From contig NZ_LT670844.1 in NCBI RefSeq assembly GCF_900141755.1, positions 1,364,001-1,428,000 of the forward strand: a stretch of DNA of 64,000 bases, read 5' to 3'. The position numbers were made by a program, and so were the translations under genes. A model generated the notes under the pieces. That model was not told where the DNA came from. It searched no databases and was given only the letters and a program-made list of their open reading frames with translations. Shown in pieces: positions 1-7,971 of the stretch. Numbering within the stretch: position 1 is the first letter of the stretch; every line of letters starts with the position of its first letter. This stretch comes from Bradyrhizobium lablabi. Its GTDB lineage: Bacteria; Pseudomonadota; Alphaproteobacteria; Rhizobiales; Xanthobacteraceae.

Positions 1-36
1 GACGTGACGATTGCTGACTAAAGTATCGGACACCAG

Positions 37-909
37 ATGACCCCTCCCCGCCTTGCCACCTACTCCGTTGACAGAATGACAAAGTACGGCGCCGTGGTCG
101 ATGGCGGCATCGTCGATCTCTCCGCGCGCTTTGCCAAAGACTTTCCGACGCTGCGTGAGGCGATTGCCGCCGGCGCGCTGATGAGATTAGCCGAGGATGC
201 CGCGCGGCGATCCCCGGACCACGCGCTCGACACGATCACCTGGCTGCCGCCAGTCCCCGCGCCGGAAAAAATCATCTGCATCGGCGTCAATTATCCCGAT
301 CGCAATGCCGAGTATAAAGACGGCCAGGACGCGCCGAAATTTCCGAGCATGTTCATGCGCACGCCACGTTCGTTCGTCGGCCACTTGACGCCGCTGGTGC
401 GCCCGCGCGCGTCGTCGCAGCTCGATTACGAGGGCGAACTGGTTCTCGTCATCGGCAAGGCCGGCCGGCATATCCCGGAGAGCACAGCGCTGGATCACAT
501 CGCTGCCGTCACGCTGTGCAACGAAGGCACCATCCGCGACTGGGTCCGGCATGCGAAATTCAATGTGACGCAGGGCAAGAATTTTGACTCGGCCGGCAGT
601 CTCGGCCCATGGATTGTGCCCTATACCAGCGAGTCACAAATTGCCGACATCCGGCTGACGACGCGGGTCAATGGTGAGGCGCGGCAGGACGACCGCACCG
701 GGCGATTGATCTTCGGCTTTCGGTACCTGATCCACTATATCTCGACCTTCACGACGCTGGTGCCCGGCGACGTCATCGTCACGGGAACGCCGACCGGCGC
801 CGGCGCACGGTTCGATCCGCCCCGTTATCTAAAACCCGGCGATGTCGTCGAGGTCGAGGCGGAAAATATCGGCGTGCTGCGCAACGGCGTGATCGACGAA
901 GTTTTGTGA
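37..909 (+). CDS. Fumarylacetoacetate hydrolase (FAH) family protein
   Basis: A 290-residue protein of the FAH fold, which hydrolyses or decarboxylates C-C bonds in acylpyruvate-like intermediates with a divalent metal. The N-terminal cap (about 1-75) is followed by the catalytic domain opening at ICIGVNY. The acidic stretch DYEGELVLVIGK supplies likely metal ligands, and the C-terminal VTGTPTGAGA loop is typical of the family. No strong ribosome site precedes the ATG at 37; an internal ATG at 76 is possible but would remove the normal N-terminal strand. The next gene, a TPP enzyme, begins about 29 bases after the stop, so both are probably co-transcribed in a catabolic unit. The substrate is unknown. 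The family is sure, the specific reaction is not. Confidence 0.93.
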   Translation: MTPPRLATYSVDRMTKYGAVVDGGIVDLSARFAKDFPTLREAIAAGALMRLAEDAARRSPDHALDTITWLPPVPAPEKIICIGVNYPDRNAEYKDGQDAPKFPSMFMRTPRSFVGHLTPLVRPRASSQLDYEGELVLVIGKAGRHIPESTALDHIAAVTLCNEGTIRDWVRHAKFNVTQGKNFDSAGSLGPWIVPYTSESQIADIRLTTRVNGEARQDDRTGRLIFGFRYLIHYISTFTTLVPGDVIVTGTPTGAGARFDPPRYLKPGDVVEVEAENIGVLRNGVIDEVL

Positions 910-937
910 ATCTATTCGCGAGCGATTGGAAGATGCA

Positions 938-2566
938 ATGAGTTCAGCTACCGGCGGCGAAGCGATCGTCAGCGGCCTTGTCGCGCATGGCGTCGATACC
1001 GTGTTTGGGCTACCCGGTGCGCAGATCTACGGCCTGTTCGACGCGTTTCAGCAGGCGCAGCTGAGAGTGATCGGCGCCCGCCACGAGCAGGCCTGCGGCT
1101 ACATGGCCTATGGCTATGCGCGATCGAGCGGAAGACCCGGCGTGTTCAGTGTGGTGCCCGGCCCCGGCGTGCTCAACGCGGGCGCTGCGCTACTCACCGC
1201 ATTCGGCTCGAACGAGCCGGTGCTGTGCCTGACCGGACAGGTGCCGACGGCCTTCCTCGGTAAAGGCCGCGGCCATCTGCACGAGATGCCGGACCAGCTC
1301 GCGACGCTGCGCACCTTCGTCAAATGGGCCGAGCGCATCGAATATCCCGACATCGCGCCGGGGCTGGTTTCCCGCGCATTCCAGGAAATGCTGTCGGGCC
1401 GGCGCGGGCCGGTGGCACTCGAAATGCCGTGGGACGTGTTCACGCAGCGCGCCGACATCGGCCCGGCAAAGCCGTTCGAGCCGTTGCCGGCGCCGCAACC
1501 CGATCGCGAGCGCATCAAGGCCGCCGCGGCGCTGATCGCCGGCAGCAAGACGCCGATGATCTTTGTCGGCAGCGGCGCCATTCACGCCCGCGAGGAAATC
1601 CTCGAACTTGCGGAGATGATCGACGCGCCGGTGGTGGCGTTCCGCAGCGGGCGCGGCATCGTCAGTAACGCGCATGAACTGGGACTGACGATGGCGGCGG
1701 CATACAGACTGTGGCCGCAGACCGACCTGATGATCGGGATCGGCACGCGCATGGAATTGCCCGCCTCGTCGTTCCGATGGCCGTTTCAGCCAAGCGGCCT
1801 GAAATCCATTCGTATCGATATTGATCCGGCGGAAATGCGCCGGCTGACGCCTGACGCCGCCGTGGTCGCCGATGCGCGGGCCGGCACCAGCGAATTGCTC
1901 GCCGCGGTCAGAAGGGCCGGCTACACCAAAACGCGCGGCCGCCGCGCCGCGATCCGCGAGGCTTCGGCGGCGGCGCTGCAAGAGATTCAGAAAATTCAGC
2001 CGCAGATGGCGTACCTGAACATTCTGCGCGAAGTGTTGCCGGATAACGCGATCGTCACCGACGAGCTGTCGCAGGTCGGATTTGCGTCATGGTACGGCTT
2101 TCCGATCTTTGAGCCGCGCACGTTTATCACCTCGGGCTATCAGGGCACGCTCGGTTCGGGCTTTCCCACTGCGCTCGGCGCCAAAGTGGCAAATCCGGAT
2201 CGGCCGGTGGTGGCGATCACGGGCGACGGTGGCTTCATGTTCGGCGTGCAGGAGCTTGCCACCGCCGTGCAGTTCAACATCGGCGTGGTCACGCTGGTGT
2301 TCAACAACAACGCCTACGGCAATGTGCGGCGCGACCAGCGCGAGCGTTTTGATGGCCGCGTGGTGGCGTCCGATTTGGTCAATCCGGATTTTGTGAAACT
2401 CGCGGAATCCTTCGGGGTCGGCGCTGCGCGCGTGACCTCGCCGGAAAACTTCCGCCCGGCGCTGGAAAAGGCGCTGGCGGATGGCGGGCCCTATTTGATA
2501 TCAATCGAAATTCCCAAGGATTCGGAAGTCAGCCCGTGGGCGTTCATCCATCCGGCGAAACCGTAG
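938..2566 (+). CDS. Thiamine pyrophosphate-dependent enzyme (acetolactate synthase-like)
   Basis: A 542-residue three-domain TPP enzyme. The N-terminal pyrimidine-binding domain carries the cofactor-activating Glu in GARHEQACGY (about residue 50), the middle domain is of the DHS type, and the C-terminal PP-binding domain has the GDG...NN motif starting at GDGGFMFGVQ and ending at FNNNAYG. Such proteins include acetolactate synthase, benzoylformate decarboxylase and oxalyl-CoA decarboxylase relatives. It lacks a small-subunit partner here, so a catabolic decarboxylase or lyase is as likely as acetolactate synthesis. I chose ATG at 938, with GGAAG six bases upstream, over the in-frame TTG at 926. 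Its 3' end overlaps the convergent MFS gene by 23 bases. Confidence 0.92.
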   Translation: MSSATGGEAIVSGLVAHGVDTVFGLPGAQIYGLFDAFQQAQLRVIGARHEQACGYMAYGYARSSGRPGVFSVVPGPGVLNAGAALLTAFGSNEPVLCLTGQVPTAFLGKGRGHLHEMPDQLATLRTFVKWAERIEYPDIAPGLVSRAFQEMLSGRRGPVALEMPWDVFTQRADIGPAKPFEPLPAPQPDRERIKAAAALIAGSKTPMIFVGSGAIHAREEILELAEMIDAPVVAFRSGRGIVSNAHELGLTMAAAYRLWPQTDLMIGIGTRMELPASSFRWPFQPSGLKSIRIDIDPAEMRRLTPDAAVVADARAGTSELLAAVRRAGYTKTRGRRAAIREASAAALQEIQKIQPQMAYLNILREVLPDNAIVTDELSQVGFASWYGFPIFEPRTFITSGYQGTLGSGFPTALGAKVANPDRPVVAITGDGGFMFGVQELATAVQFNIGVVTLVFNNNAYGNVRRDQRERFDGRVVASDLVNPDFVKLAESFGVGAARVTSPENFRPALEKALADGGPYLISIEIPKDSEVSPWAFIHPAKP

Positions 2567-3806
2567 GCGCCTCGAAATGGTGGCGCGCCGCGCTCTGCTG
2601 CACCCGCGACGCTGCGATCACCAGCAGACCAGCGCCGGCGACCGACCAGCATGCCACTGGCGCCCAGTGCAACAGCGGCGTGTATTCGGGAAGCTTTTGC
2701 AAGCCCCCCGCCACCGCCGCCATCCGCGCGAACGTCCCAAGCGCCAGCGCTGAAAATACCAGGCCCACCACCTTGCCTTCGGCGCCAGAGTCGCCGATTG
2801 CGAGCGCCGCCGAGATCGCACTCATCAGCATGCAACCCCAGGCCGCGCCCGCGACGAATTGGGCAATGATCAGCGTATTGAGGTTTCCGGCGAACTCCGC
2901 CCCGAGCACGGCCAGCGCGCCGAGCAGGCCGGCGGCGCCCATCACGATCAACCCGCCGCGATGTCTTGTCACGACGCTGGCCGGAAACATCGCGATATTG
3001 AAACCGATCCAGAACACCGGCATCAGCCATTGCAGGTCGTCCGGCTTTGCGAAACGCAAATAGAATGGCGCGCTGTTGATGCTGAAATGCAGTTGATAGC
3101 CGAGCGCCAGAACGACCATCGAAACAATGAAGATCATCGGCACCTTGCCGAGCGGCTTTGCAGCCGCGGCCGCCTTGTTCGCGGACGAAGCCTCGTCGGC
3201 AAGATCATGCTCGACCTTGGACAACGCCAACGCCGTAACCAACAGCACCGCGCTCGAGATCACAAAGGGCAGCCGCGCGTCATGTTTGACCAGGACCACG
3301 CCGAGATAGGGCGACACCGCGCCGGCCAGGCCGTAGCCGAGCATTGCCAGCGCCGACAAAAATGGGATGTGTGGTTTGGCGCGATGCTTGGCAAGCAAGG
3401 TCAGCGGCGGGGCGCGCAACGCGGACGACGTGATGGCCCAGATCACGATCAAGACGATGAACCATAATTGCGCGCGCGGCCCGGTGCCGGCCACGAACGG
3501 CAGCGCGAGAAAGGCCGCGCAGGAAAGCGCCGTCAACGCGCCGACGAACACGCCGAGCCGGCCGACGACCGCAGAAATCTTGTCGGCGGCGATCCCCATC
3601 GCGGTGTCGGTGATGGTGAAGATCGCCTGATCCATCATCAGGATGAGAATGACAGCCGCCGGCGCGATCCCCACCTCGGCGGCAAGTTTTGGCAGGTAGA
3701 TGACGTAAGTGGTCCAGCCCAGCGTGAACACGAGCTGCAGGATGCCGAGATAGACGCCGGTTCGATTGACGCCGGCGTCGGTGGTTTCGGCTGGCGTATC
3801 GCTCAT
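2544..3806 (-). CDS. MFS transporter
   Basis: A 420-residue inner-membrane protein with roughly twelve hydrophobic segments, a loop rich in Ala/Lys/Glu near the middle (about 205-225) and a short polar C-terminal tail, as expected for the major facilitator superfamily. Helices are visible from VYLGILQLVFTLGW onward. The start at 3806 (MSDTPAET) is preferred because the longer upstream extension is Arg/Ser-rich and overlaps the end of alkB. It lies 55 bases after alkB on the same strand and may be part of that transcript. Its 3' end overlaps the convergent TPP gene. The substrate cannot be deduced. Confidence 0.88.
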   Translation of the reverse strand: MSDTPAETTDAGVNRTGVYLGILQLVFTLGWTTYVIYLPKLAAEVGIAPAAVILILMMDQAIFTITDTAMGIAADKISAVVGRLGVFVGALTALSCAAFLALPFVAGTGPRAQLWFIVLIVIWAITSSALRAPPLTLLAKHRAKPHIPFLSALAMLGYGLAGAVSPYLGVVLVKHDARLPFVISSAVLLVTALALSKVEHDLADEASSANKAAAAAKPLGKVPMIFIVSMVVLALGYQLHFSINSAPFYLRFAKPDDLQWLMPVFWIGFNIAMFPASVVTRHRGGLIVMGAAGLLGALAVLGAEFAGNLNTLIIAQFVAGAAWGCMLMSAISAALAIGDSGAEGKVVGLVFSALALGTFARMAAVAGGLQKLPEYTPLLHWAPVACWSVAGAGLLVIAASRVQQSAARHHFEAPTVSPDG

Positions 3807-3861
3807 GTCGGCCCTCGGCGCCGCGAGCATAACCAGACGACGCTTTGATGGGAAGCCGCGA

Positions 3862-4530
3862 CTACCGCGCTTTCCGAAACGTGAGATTGATGCGCTGCCG
3901 TCCGAGCAAGGCGTGCTCGCCGTCCGCCAACGGCGCGACGCCGTGAAAGACCAGCCGCGCCGGCCCGCCCCACGCCACGATGTCGCCATGCTTTAGGGGA
4001 AACCGCCGTGGCTTGTCGCTGCGCTTCAATCCGCCCCACAAAAAGATCGCGGGCAGCCCCAGCGACACCGAAACGATCGGCGCGCCGAAATCGAGTTCGT
4101 CCTTGTCCTGATGCAGCGACATTTTTGCGCCGGGTTGGTAGCGGTTGATCAGGCAGGCGTCCGGCGCAAAATCGTTGAAGCCCGCCTGTGCCGCCGCCTG
4201 CGCGGCGAGCCGGAAAAACGAGGATGGCATCGCCGGCCATGGTTTTGCGCTTTCCGGATCGTTACTGTCGTAGCGATAACCGGAGCGATCGGTGACCCAG
4301 CCGGCGCTGCCGCAATTTGTCATCGCCACCGACATCTGGTGGCCGCCCGGCGTCACCATGTGACGAAACGGCGCCTGCGCGACGATTGCGTGCAAGTCGG
4401 CGATCAACTCGGCTTCGAACGGCCGCGCAAACCCGCGCAGCAGCACGGCGCCCTCGGCTATCGCTTCCTGCGAGGGTTTTGTGTCGGCGGTGCTTTCAAA
4501 CAAATCCGCAGTCAACGGGCCCGCGCTCAC
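3862..4530 (-). CDS. alkB: Alpha-ketoglutarate-dependent dioxygenase AlkB
   Basis: A 222-residue Fe(II)/2-oxoglutarate dioxygenase that repairs 1-methyladenine and 3-methylcytosine in DNA by oxidative demethylation. The family motifs are all visible: NRYQPGAKMSLHQDKDE with iron ligands H140 and D142, the third ligand H196 in VFHGVAP, and the 2OG-binding arginines in RINLTFR (R213, R219). Spacing matches E. coli AlkB with a constant offset of +9. Translation begins at a GTG whose GTGA overlaps the TGA of the upstream 2OG oxygenase gene by 4 nt, so the two are translationally coupled. No ada gene is adjacent. Confidence 0.95.
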   Translation of the reverse strand: MSAGPLTADLFESTADTKPSQEAIAEGAVLLRGFARPFEAELIADLHAIVAQAPFRHMVTPGGHQMSVAMTNCGSAGWVTDRSGYRYDSNDPESAKPWPAMPSSFFRLAAQAAAQAGFNDFAPDACLINRYQPGAKMSLHQDKDELDFGAPIVSVSLGLPAIFLWGGLKRSDKPRRFPLKHGDIVAWGGPARLVFHGVAPLADGEHALLGRQRINLTFRKAR

Positions 4531-5273
4531 TTCGCATCATGAAAAATCACGCCGACGGTATGGCGGTGGCCGGAGCGGATCCGGCTCACGCCATGACGCA
4601 GATTAACGCGATAGACCCCGCGTGTCCCCTGCACAGGACGGTGATGCACGGCAAAGGCGACCGCATCGCCCTGGCCGAGCGGAACCACCTCGGGCCGCGA
4701 CTGCATGCGCGGCCGCTGCTCGGTCAGTACAAATTCGCCGCCGGCAAAATCGCGGCCCGGTTCCGACAAGAGAATCGCGACCTGCAGCGGGAACACGTGT
4801 TCGCCATAGAGGTCCTGGTGCAGGCAGTTGTAGTCGCCGGCCTCGTATTGCAGCAACAGCGGCGTCGGCCGGGTCTGGCCGGCGGCATGGCAGCGCTTCA
4901 GGAAGGCGTCGTGGTTTTGCGGATAGCGGATATCGATGCCCATGGCCTCGTTCCAGCGATTGGCGACATCACGAAGCCGCGCATACAGCGCCGGCCGCAG
5001 TTGCGCGATCAGATCGGGCAGCGGATAGGAAAAATATTTGTACTCGCCGCGCCCAAACCCGTGGCGTCCCATCACGATGCGGCTGCGGAAATGGCTGTCG
5101 TCGGGATAGAGGGCAGCGAGTGCGTGGCACTCGTCGCGCGAAAGCAAGCTCTTCAGGACCGCGCAGCCCTGCGCGTCGAGCTCGCTCGTTGCTTGCGCCC
5201 AGTCGATCGCTTCGACGCGCGCGGCGATGTCGGGTGCGGATGGATGGATGATGTTTTTTGCGGTTGATCTCAT
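4527..5273 (-). CDS. 2OG-Fe(II) oxygenase family protein coupled to alkB
   Basis: A 248-residue protein with a double-stranded beta-helix oxygenase core: CLHQDLYGEH supplies H152 and D154, a second His lies at about 210-211 (FAVHHRPV), and an Arg (R222 or R226) in YRVNLRHGVSR would bind 2-oxoglutarate. It is unlike AlkB in the rest of its sequence and may act on protein, nucleic acid or a small molecule. Tight coupling to alkB (4-nt overlap, alkB downstream) suggests a role in alkylation damage, but this is inference. The start at 5273 (MRSTAKN) was chosen because the longer frame runs into repeat-derived sequence; no strong ribosome site is seen, so the start is uncertain. Confidence 0.87.
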   Translation of the reverse strand: MRSTAKNIIHPSAPDIAARVEAIDWAQATSELDAQGCAVLKSLLSRDECHALAALYPDDSHFRSRIVMGRHGFGRGEYKYFSYPLPDLIAQLRPALYARLRDVANRWNEAMGIDIRYPQNHDAFLKRCHAAGQTRPTPLLLQYEAGDYNCLHQDLYGEHVFPLQVAILLSEPGRDFAGGEFVLTEQRPRMQSRPEVVPLGQGDAVAFAVHHRPVQGTRGVYRVNLRHGVSRIRSGHRHTVGVIFHDAK

Positions 5274-5342
5274 GGCCGTGATTTTTGCAAATCGCGCCGG
5301 GTTGCGCCACCCGATTTCCGGGCAGAGCACGGGCAGACTCAA

Positions 5343-5490
5343 CCTCTCCCCGTTCTTTTGTACGGGGAGAGGTCGGATCGTTCTTACGATCCGGGTGAGG
5401 GGCAAGGCACACTGCTAATCGCTACACCGCATTCACCGGAGAGAGGCCCCTCACCCCAACCCTCTCCCCGCGAAGAGCGGGGCGAGGGAG
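5343..5490. repeat. Intergenic palindromic repeat, CTCTCCCC/GGGGAGAG type
   Basis: The stretch contains nested hairpins: CCTCTCCCCG pairs with CGGGGAGAGG, GGATCG pairs with CGATCC, and the outer part carries the CCCTCACCCCAACCCTCTCC signature. The same words recur at 15672-15800 and 43917-44098. It fills most of the gap between two minus-strand genes. Confidence 0.8.
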
Positions 5491-5519
5491 CGGACTGCCG
5501 TCGCAGCCACAGCTAGCAC

Positions 5520-6206
5520 TTAGCCCAACACCGGCAGCACGATCACATCATAGGCGTGGCGGAGGCTGCGTTTCAGCACGGGGTCCTCGAGTTCGAATTC
5601 AAATCGGCTCGCCGGGCGGATGCCGCCAATGGCTGCAAAGGTGCCGCCGAACATGGCGTAGCCGTCTGGAAATCCCTTGCCGCCAAAACCGCGATGAATC
5701 AGTTCCTCGACCGGCAGCATGGCGTCGAGCGTGCCTTCCTGGTAGAGCACGCGCGCGCCGTCGATCCAGGCATGCGAACGTAGGATCATCTGGTCCCAGT
5801 GGGGGGCGACGTCCTCGTATTCCCACAATACCGACGCGATCGGCTTGTCGCACATCTGTTTTGACACGGTGACGCTGTAGGTTTCCACCTTGCGGTCGGT
5901 ATGGTCGGAGCCGACGCCGACAAAGATGCGGCCCTGCCAGCCGATCAGCACGAATTCGACTTCGCCGCTCGACTCGCTGCCGCAGACTTCGATGCTGTCT
6001 TCTGTGGTCAGCCGCCGCGCCGAAACCCGGTAATAGATCGGCGTCGACGCCGGCCGGGCAATCCCGATCGCCTCCAGTTCGGCGATGTGCTTGTCGCGCG
6101 CCACCGGATCGCGGCCAGTCCAGCCGGCGATCACGGCATGATCGATCGGCAGCGTCAGCGGCACCGTCGTGTCCTGGCCGTCGATGGTGAATGTCAGATC
6201 AAACAC
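5520..6206 (-). CDS. DUF2848 domain-containing protein
   Basis: A 228-residue cytosolic protein that I match to DUF2848, a family of unknown function with a distant resemblance to FAH-fold enzymes. Visible landmarks are YYRVSARRLT near residue 55, DHTDRKVETYSVTVSKQMCDK around 100-120, and the glycine-rich MFGGTFAAIGGI near 195. GTG at 6206 is the likely start: a strong GGAGGG lies 8 bases upstream, and the GTG overlaps the stop of the amidase gene by 8 nt, indicating coupled translation. A longer frame from 6233 has no ribosome site. Partnership with an amidase suggests catabolism of an amide or carbamoyl compound; this is inference. Confidence 0.8.
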   Translation of the reverse strand: MFDLTFTIDGQDTTVPLTLPIDHAVIAGWTGRDPVARDKHIAELEAIGIARPASTPIYYRVSARRLTTEDSIEVCGSESSGEVEFVLIGWQGRIFVGVGSDHTDRKVETYSVTVSKQMCDKPIASVLWEYEDVAPHWDQMILRSHAWIDGARVLYQEGTLDAMLPVEELIHRGFGGKGFPDGYAMFGGTFAAIGGIRPASRFEFELEDPVLKRSLRHAYDVIVLPVLG

Positions 6207-7551
6207 GGATGACGCCCTCCATTGCGGCCGCAAGTTCGAAGATGCGCCGATCCGAACCGCCAGATGTCGCGAGCATCAGTCCGACCGGGACATCGCCCTC
6301 GCGATGGCAGGGGAGCGAAATTGCGCAGCCGTCGATCATGTTGATCAAGGTGCAATTGCGCAGCGAAAGCAAGTTCGCCTTGGTAAACGCCTTGTCGTCG
6401 GCAAGGTCCGCGATCCGTGGCGGCGTATTGGCGGTGGTCGGCATCACCAGCGCGTCATAGGGCGCAAGCCGAGCGGTGGTACGCGCGATCATCGAACGCC
6501 GCGTGGCCTGCAAATCGATATAGTCGGCGGCGCTAATGCTTTCCCCGCGCTGGATGCGCAGGTAGACACGGGGATCGTAGACGTCGCCATGGCTGACGAT
6601 CAGGTAGCGATGCCATGCATAGCTTTCGGCGGCCGCAAAACCACCCTTGGTGTTCATGACGCCGACATCGAGGAATTCCGGCACCTCGATGCGCTCGATC
6701 AGCGCACCCCGGCGCGACAGCGTCTCCAGCGCGCGCTCAAACGTCCGCGCCACTTGATCCTCGAGTTCGTCGAGCGCGACCGTGGTCGGCACCGCCAGAC
6801 GCATGCCTTTGATCGGACGCGGCTGCAGGCGAACGATGGGTTCATCGGCCAGCACGGCATCGAGCACCGCGCAGCAGCCTACCGTGCGCGCCAGCGGCCC
6901 AAAGCTGTCGAGCGTGAATGATAGCGGCACGCCACCCTCGAGCGGCACCCGCCGCTGCGTCGGCTTGAAGCCGACAATGCCGTTATAGGCCGCCGGAATC
7001 CGGCACGAACCGCCGGTGTCGGTGCCGAGCGCGCCATGCGCCATGAGGTCGACGACCGACACCGCCGCGCCCGAGGACGATCCGCCGGGCACATGGCCGA
7101 CGCCGCGCTGCCAGGCGCCCTTCGGCGTGCCGTAATGCGGATTGATGCCGATCCCGGAATAGGCGAACTCGGTCATGTTGGTGCGGCCGATCACCACAAA
7201 ACCGGCACGGCGCAGCCGCGCCACGACGGGCGCGTCGGCTTCCGCCGGAGCTGAATCCTCCAGCGCGCGTGAGCCGGCGCGGGTCACCTGCCCCTTGATG
7301 TCGAACAGATCCTTGATCGAGACGGGAATGCCGGCATAGCGCGACGGCGCCGCCTTCACCTCGCGGAGCCGGTCCATCGCCTCCGCCGCCTCGATGGCGG
7401 CTTCCGCATCGACATGAATGAAGGCGCGCGCGCCCTCGCCGGATGGGTCTGCGATCCGGGCCAGGCATTCGTCGACCAGCTTGCGGGCGCTGGTGCGGCC
7501 GCTCTCGAGATCATCGGCGAGTGAGGCGAGTGTTGGAACGTTCTTCGTCAT
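6199..7551 (-). CDS. Amidase (amidase signature family)
   Basis: A 450-residue amidase-signature hydrolase. The Ser-cisSer-Lys triad is recognisable: K80 in VSIKDLFDIKG, S158 in PGGSSSGAAVSV and S182 in TDTGGSCRIPAAYNG, with the standard 24-residue spacing between the two serines. It would hydrolyse a C-N bond of an amide. The start at 7551 (or the adjacent ATG at 7554) follows GAGAGA; the longer frame would begin inside a palindromic repeat and encode repeat-derived residues. It is followed by the overlapping DUF2848 gene. Substrate unknown; the sequence is not obviously GatA, since no gatB/gatC is near. Confidence 0.93.
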   Translation of the reverse strand: MTKNVPTLASLADDLESGRTSARKLVDECLARIADPSGEGARAFIHVDAEAAIEAAEAMDRLREVKAAPSRYAGIPVSIKDLFDIKGQVTRAGSRALEDSAPAEADAPVVARLRRAGFVVIGRTNMTEFAYSGIGINPHYGTPKGAWQRGVGHVPGGSSSGAAVSVVDLMAHGALGTDTGGSCRIPAAYNGIVGFKPTQRRVPLEGGVPLSFTLDSFGPLARTVGCCAVLDAVLADEPIVRLQPRPIKGMRLAVPTTVALDELEDQVARTFERALETLSRRGALIERIEVPEFLDVGVMNTKGGFAAAESYAWHRYLIVSHGDVYDPRVYLRIQRGESISAADYIDLQATRRSMIARTTARLAPYDALVMPTTANTPPRIADLADDKAFTKANLLSLRNCTLINMIDGCAISLPCHREGDVPVGLMLATSGGSDRRIFELAAAMEGVIRV

Positions 7552-7560
7552 CATTCTCTC

Positions 7561-7652
7561 CGTCATGGCCGGGCTTGTCCCGGCCATCCACGTCTTTCTC
7601 CATCCTCACGCTACTAAGACGTGGATGCCCGGGACAAGCCCGGGCATGACGA
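7561..7652. repeat. Intergenic palindromic repeat, GGCCGGGCTTGTCCCGGCC type
   Basis: Two hairpins (GGCCGGG..CCCGGCC and CCCGGG..CCCGGG) flank a spacer in which GACGTGGAT faces ATCCACGTC. The same unit is seen near 22717, where an IS element has split it. It lies between two minus-strand genes and its first bases look like coding sequence upstream of the amidase. Confidence 0.8.
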
Positions 7653-7970
7653 CTATCTGGGCTCACCCTCAATCTCCAGATCGAGCAGCGCGGAGCTCAG
7701 CGATTTGCCGTGGGCATCGAGCGCCAGCGACCGCGTCACTCCACCGCCCAGCGTTTGGGTCATCACGAAATTCAGCGCTGATATGTTCGGTAGCTCATAG
7801 CGGACAACCTCGCCTTCGACAACACCGGCAAAATGCGCTTTGACCCTTGCGCTCGTGACTTGCGCGAGCAGCAGCGGATAATGTTTTGCCTCATAGGCGA
7901 TCACCGAGATGTTGGAGGTGTTGCCCTTGTCGCCGGTGCGGGAATGGGCGATCTCGCGCAGTTTTGTCAC
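7653..7970 (-). CDS. AtuA-related small C-terminal-domain protein
   Basis: A 105-residue protein starting at GTG 7970 with VTKLREIAHSRTGDKGNTSN, the hallmark of the short domain found fused to or next to AtuA-type (DUF1446) proteins. It begins one base after the stop of the AtuA gene, so the two are coupled and probably form one functional unit. The family is linked to acyclic terpene or leucine/isovalerate catabolism in Pseudomonas, but biochemical roles are poorly known. A longer upstream frame lies inside the AtuA gene and is not credible. Confidence 0.85.
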   Translation of the reverse strand: MTKLREIAHSRTGDKGNTSNISVIAYEAKHYPLLLAQVTSARVKAHFAGVVEGEVVRYELPNISALNFVMTQTLGGGVTRSLALDAHGKSLSSALLDLEIEGEPR

Positions 7971-7971
7971 G

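Noticed and set aside
2544..2566. Overlap of the TPP enzyme and MFS genes considered as a sequence error
   Set aside because: Both frames are intact to their stops and family-typical at their ends; a 23-base convergent overlap is acceptable.
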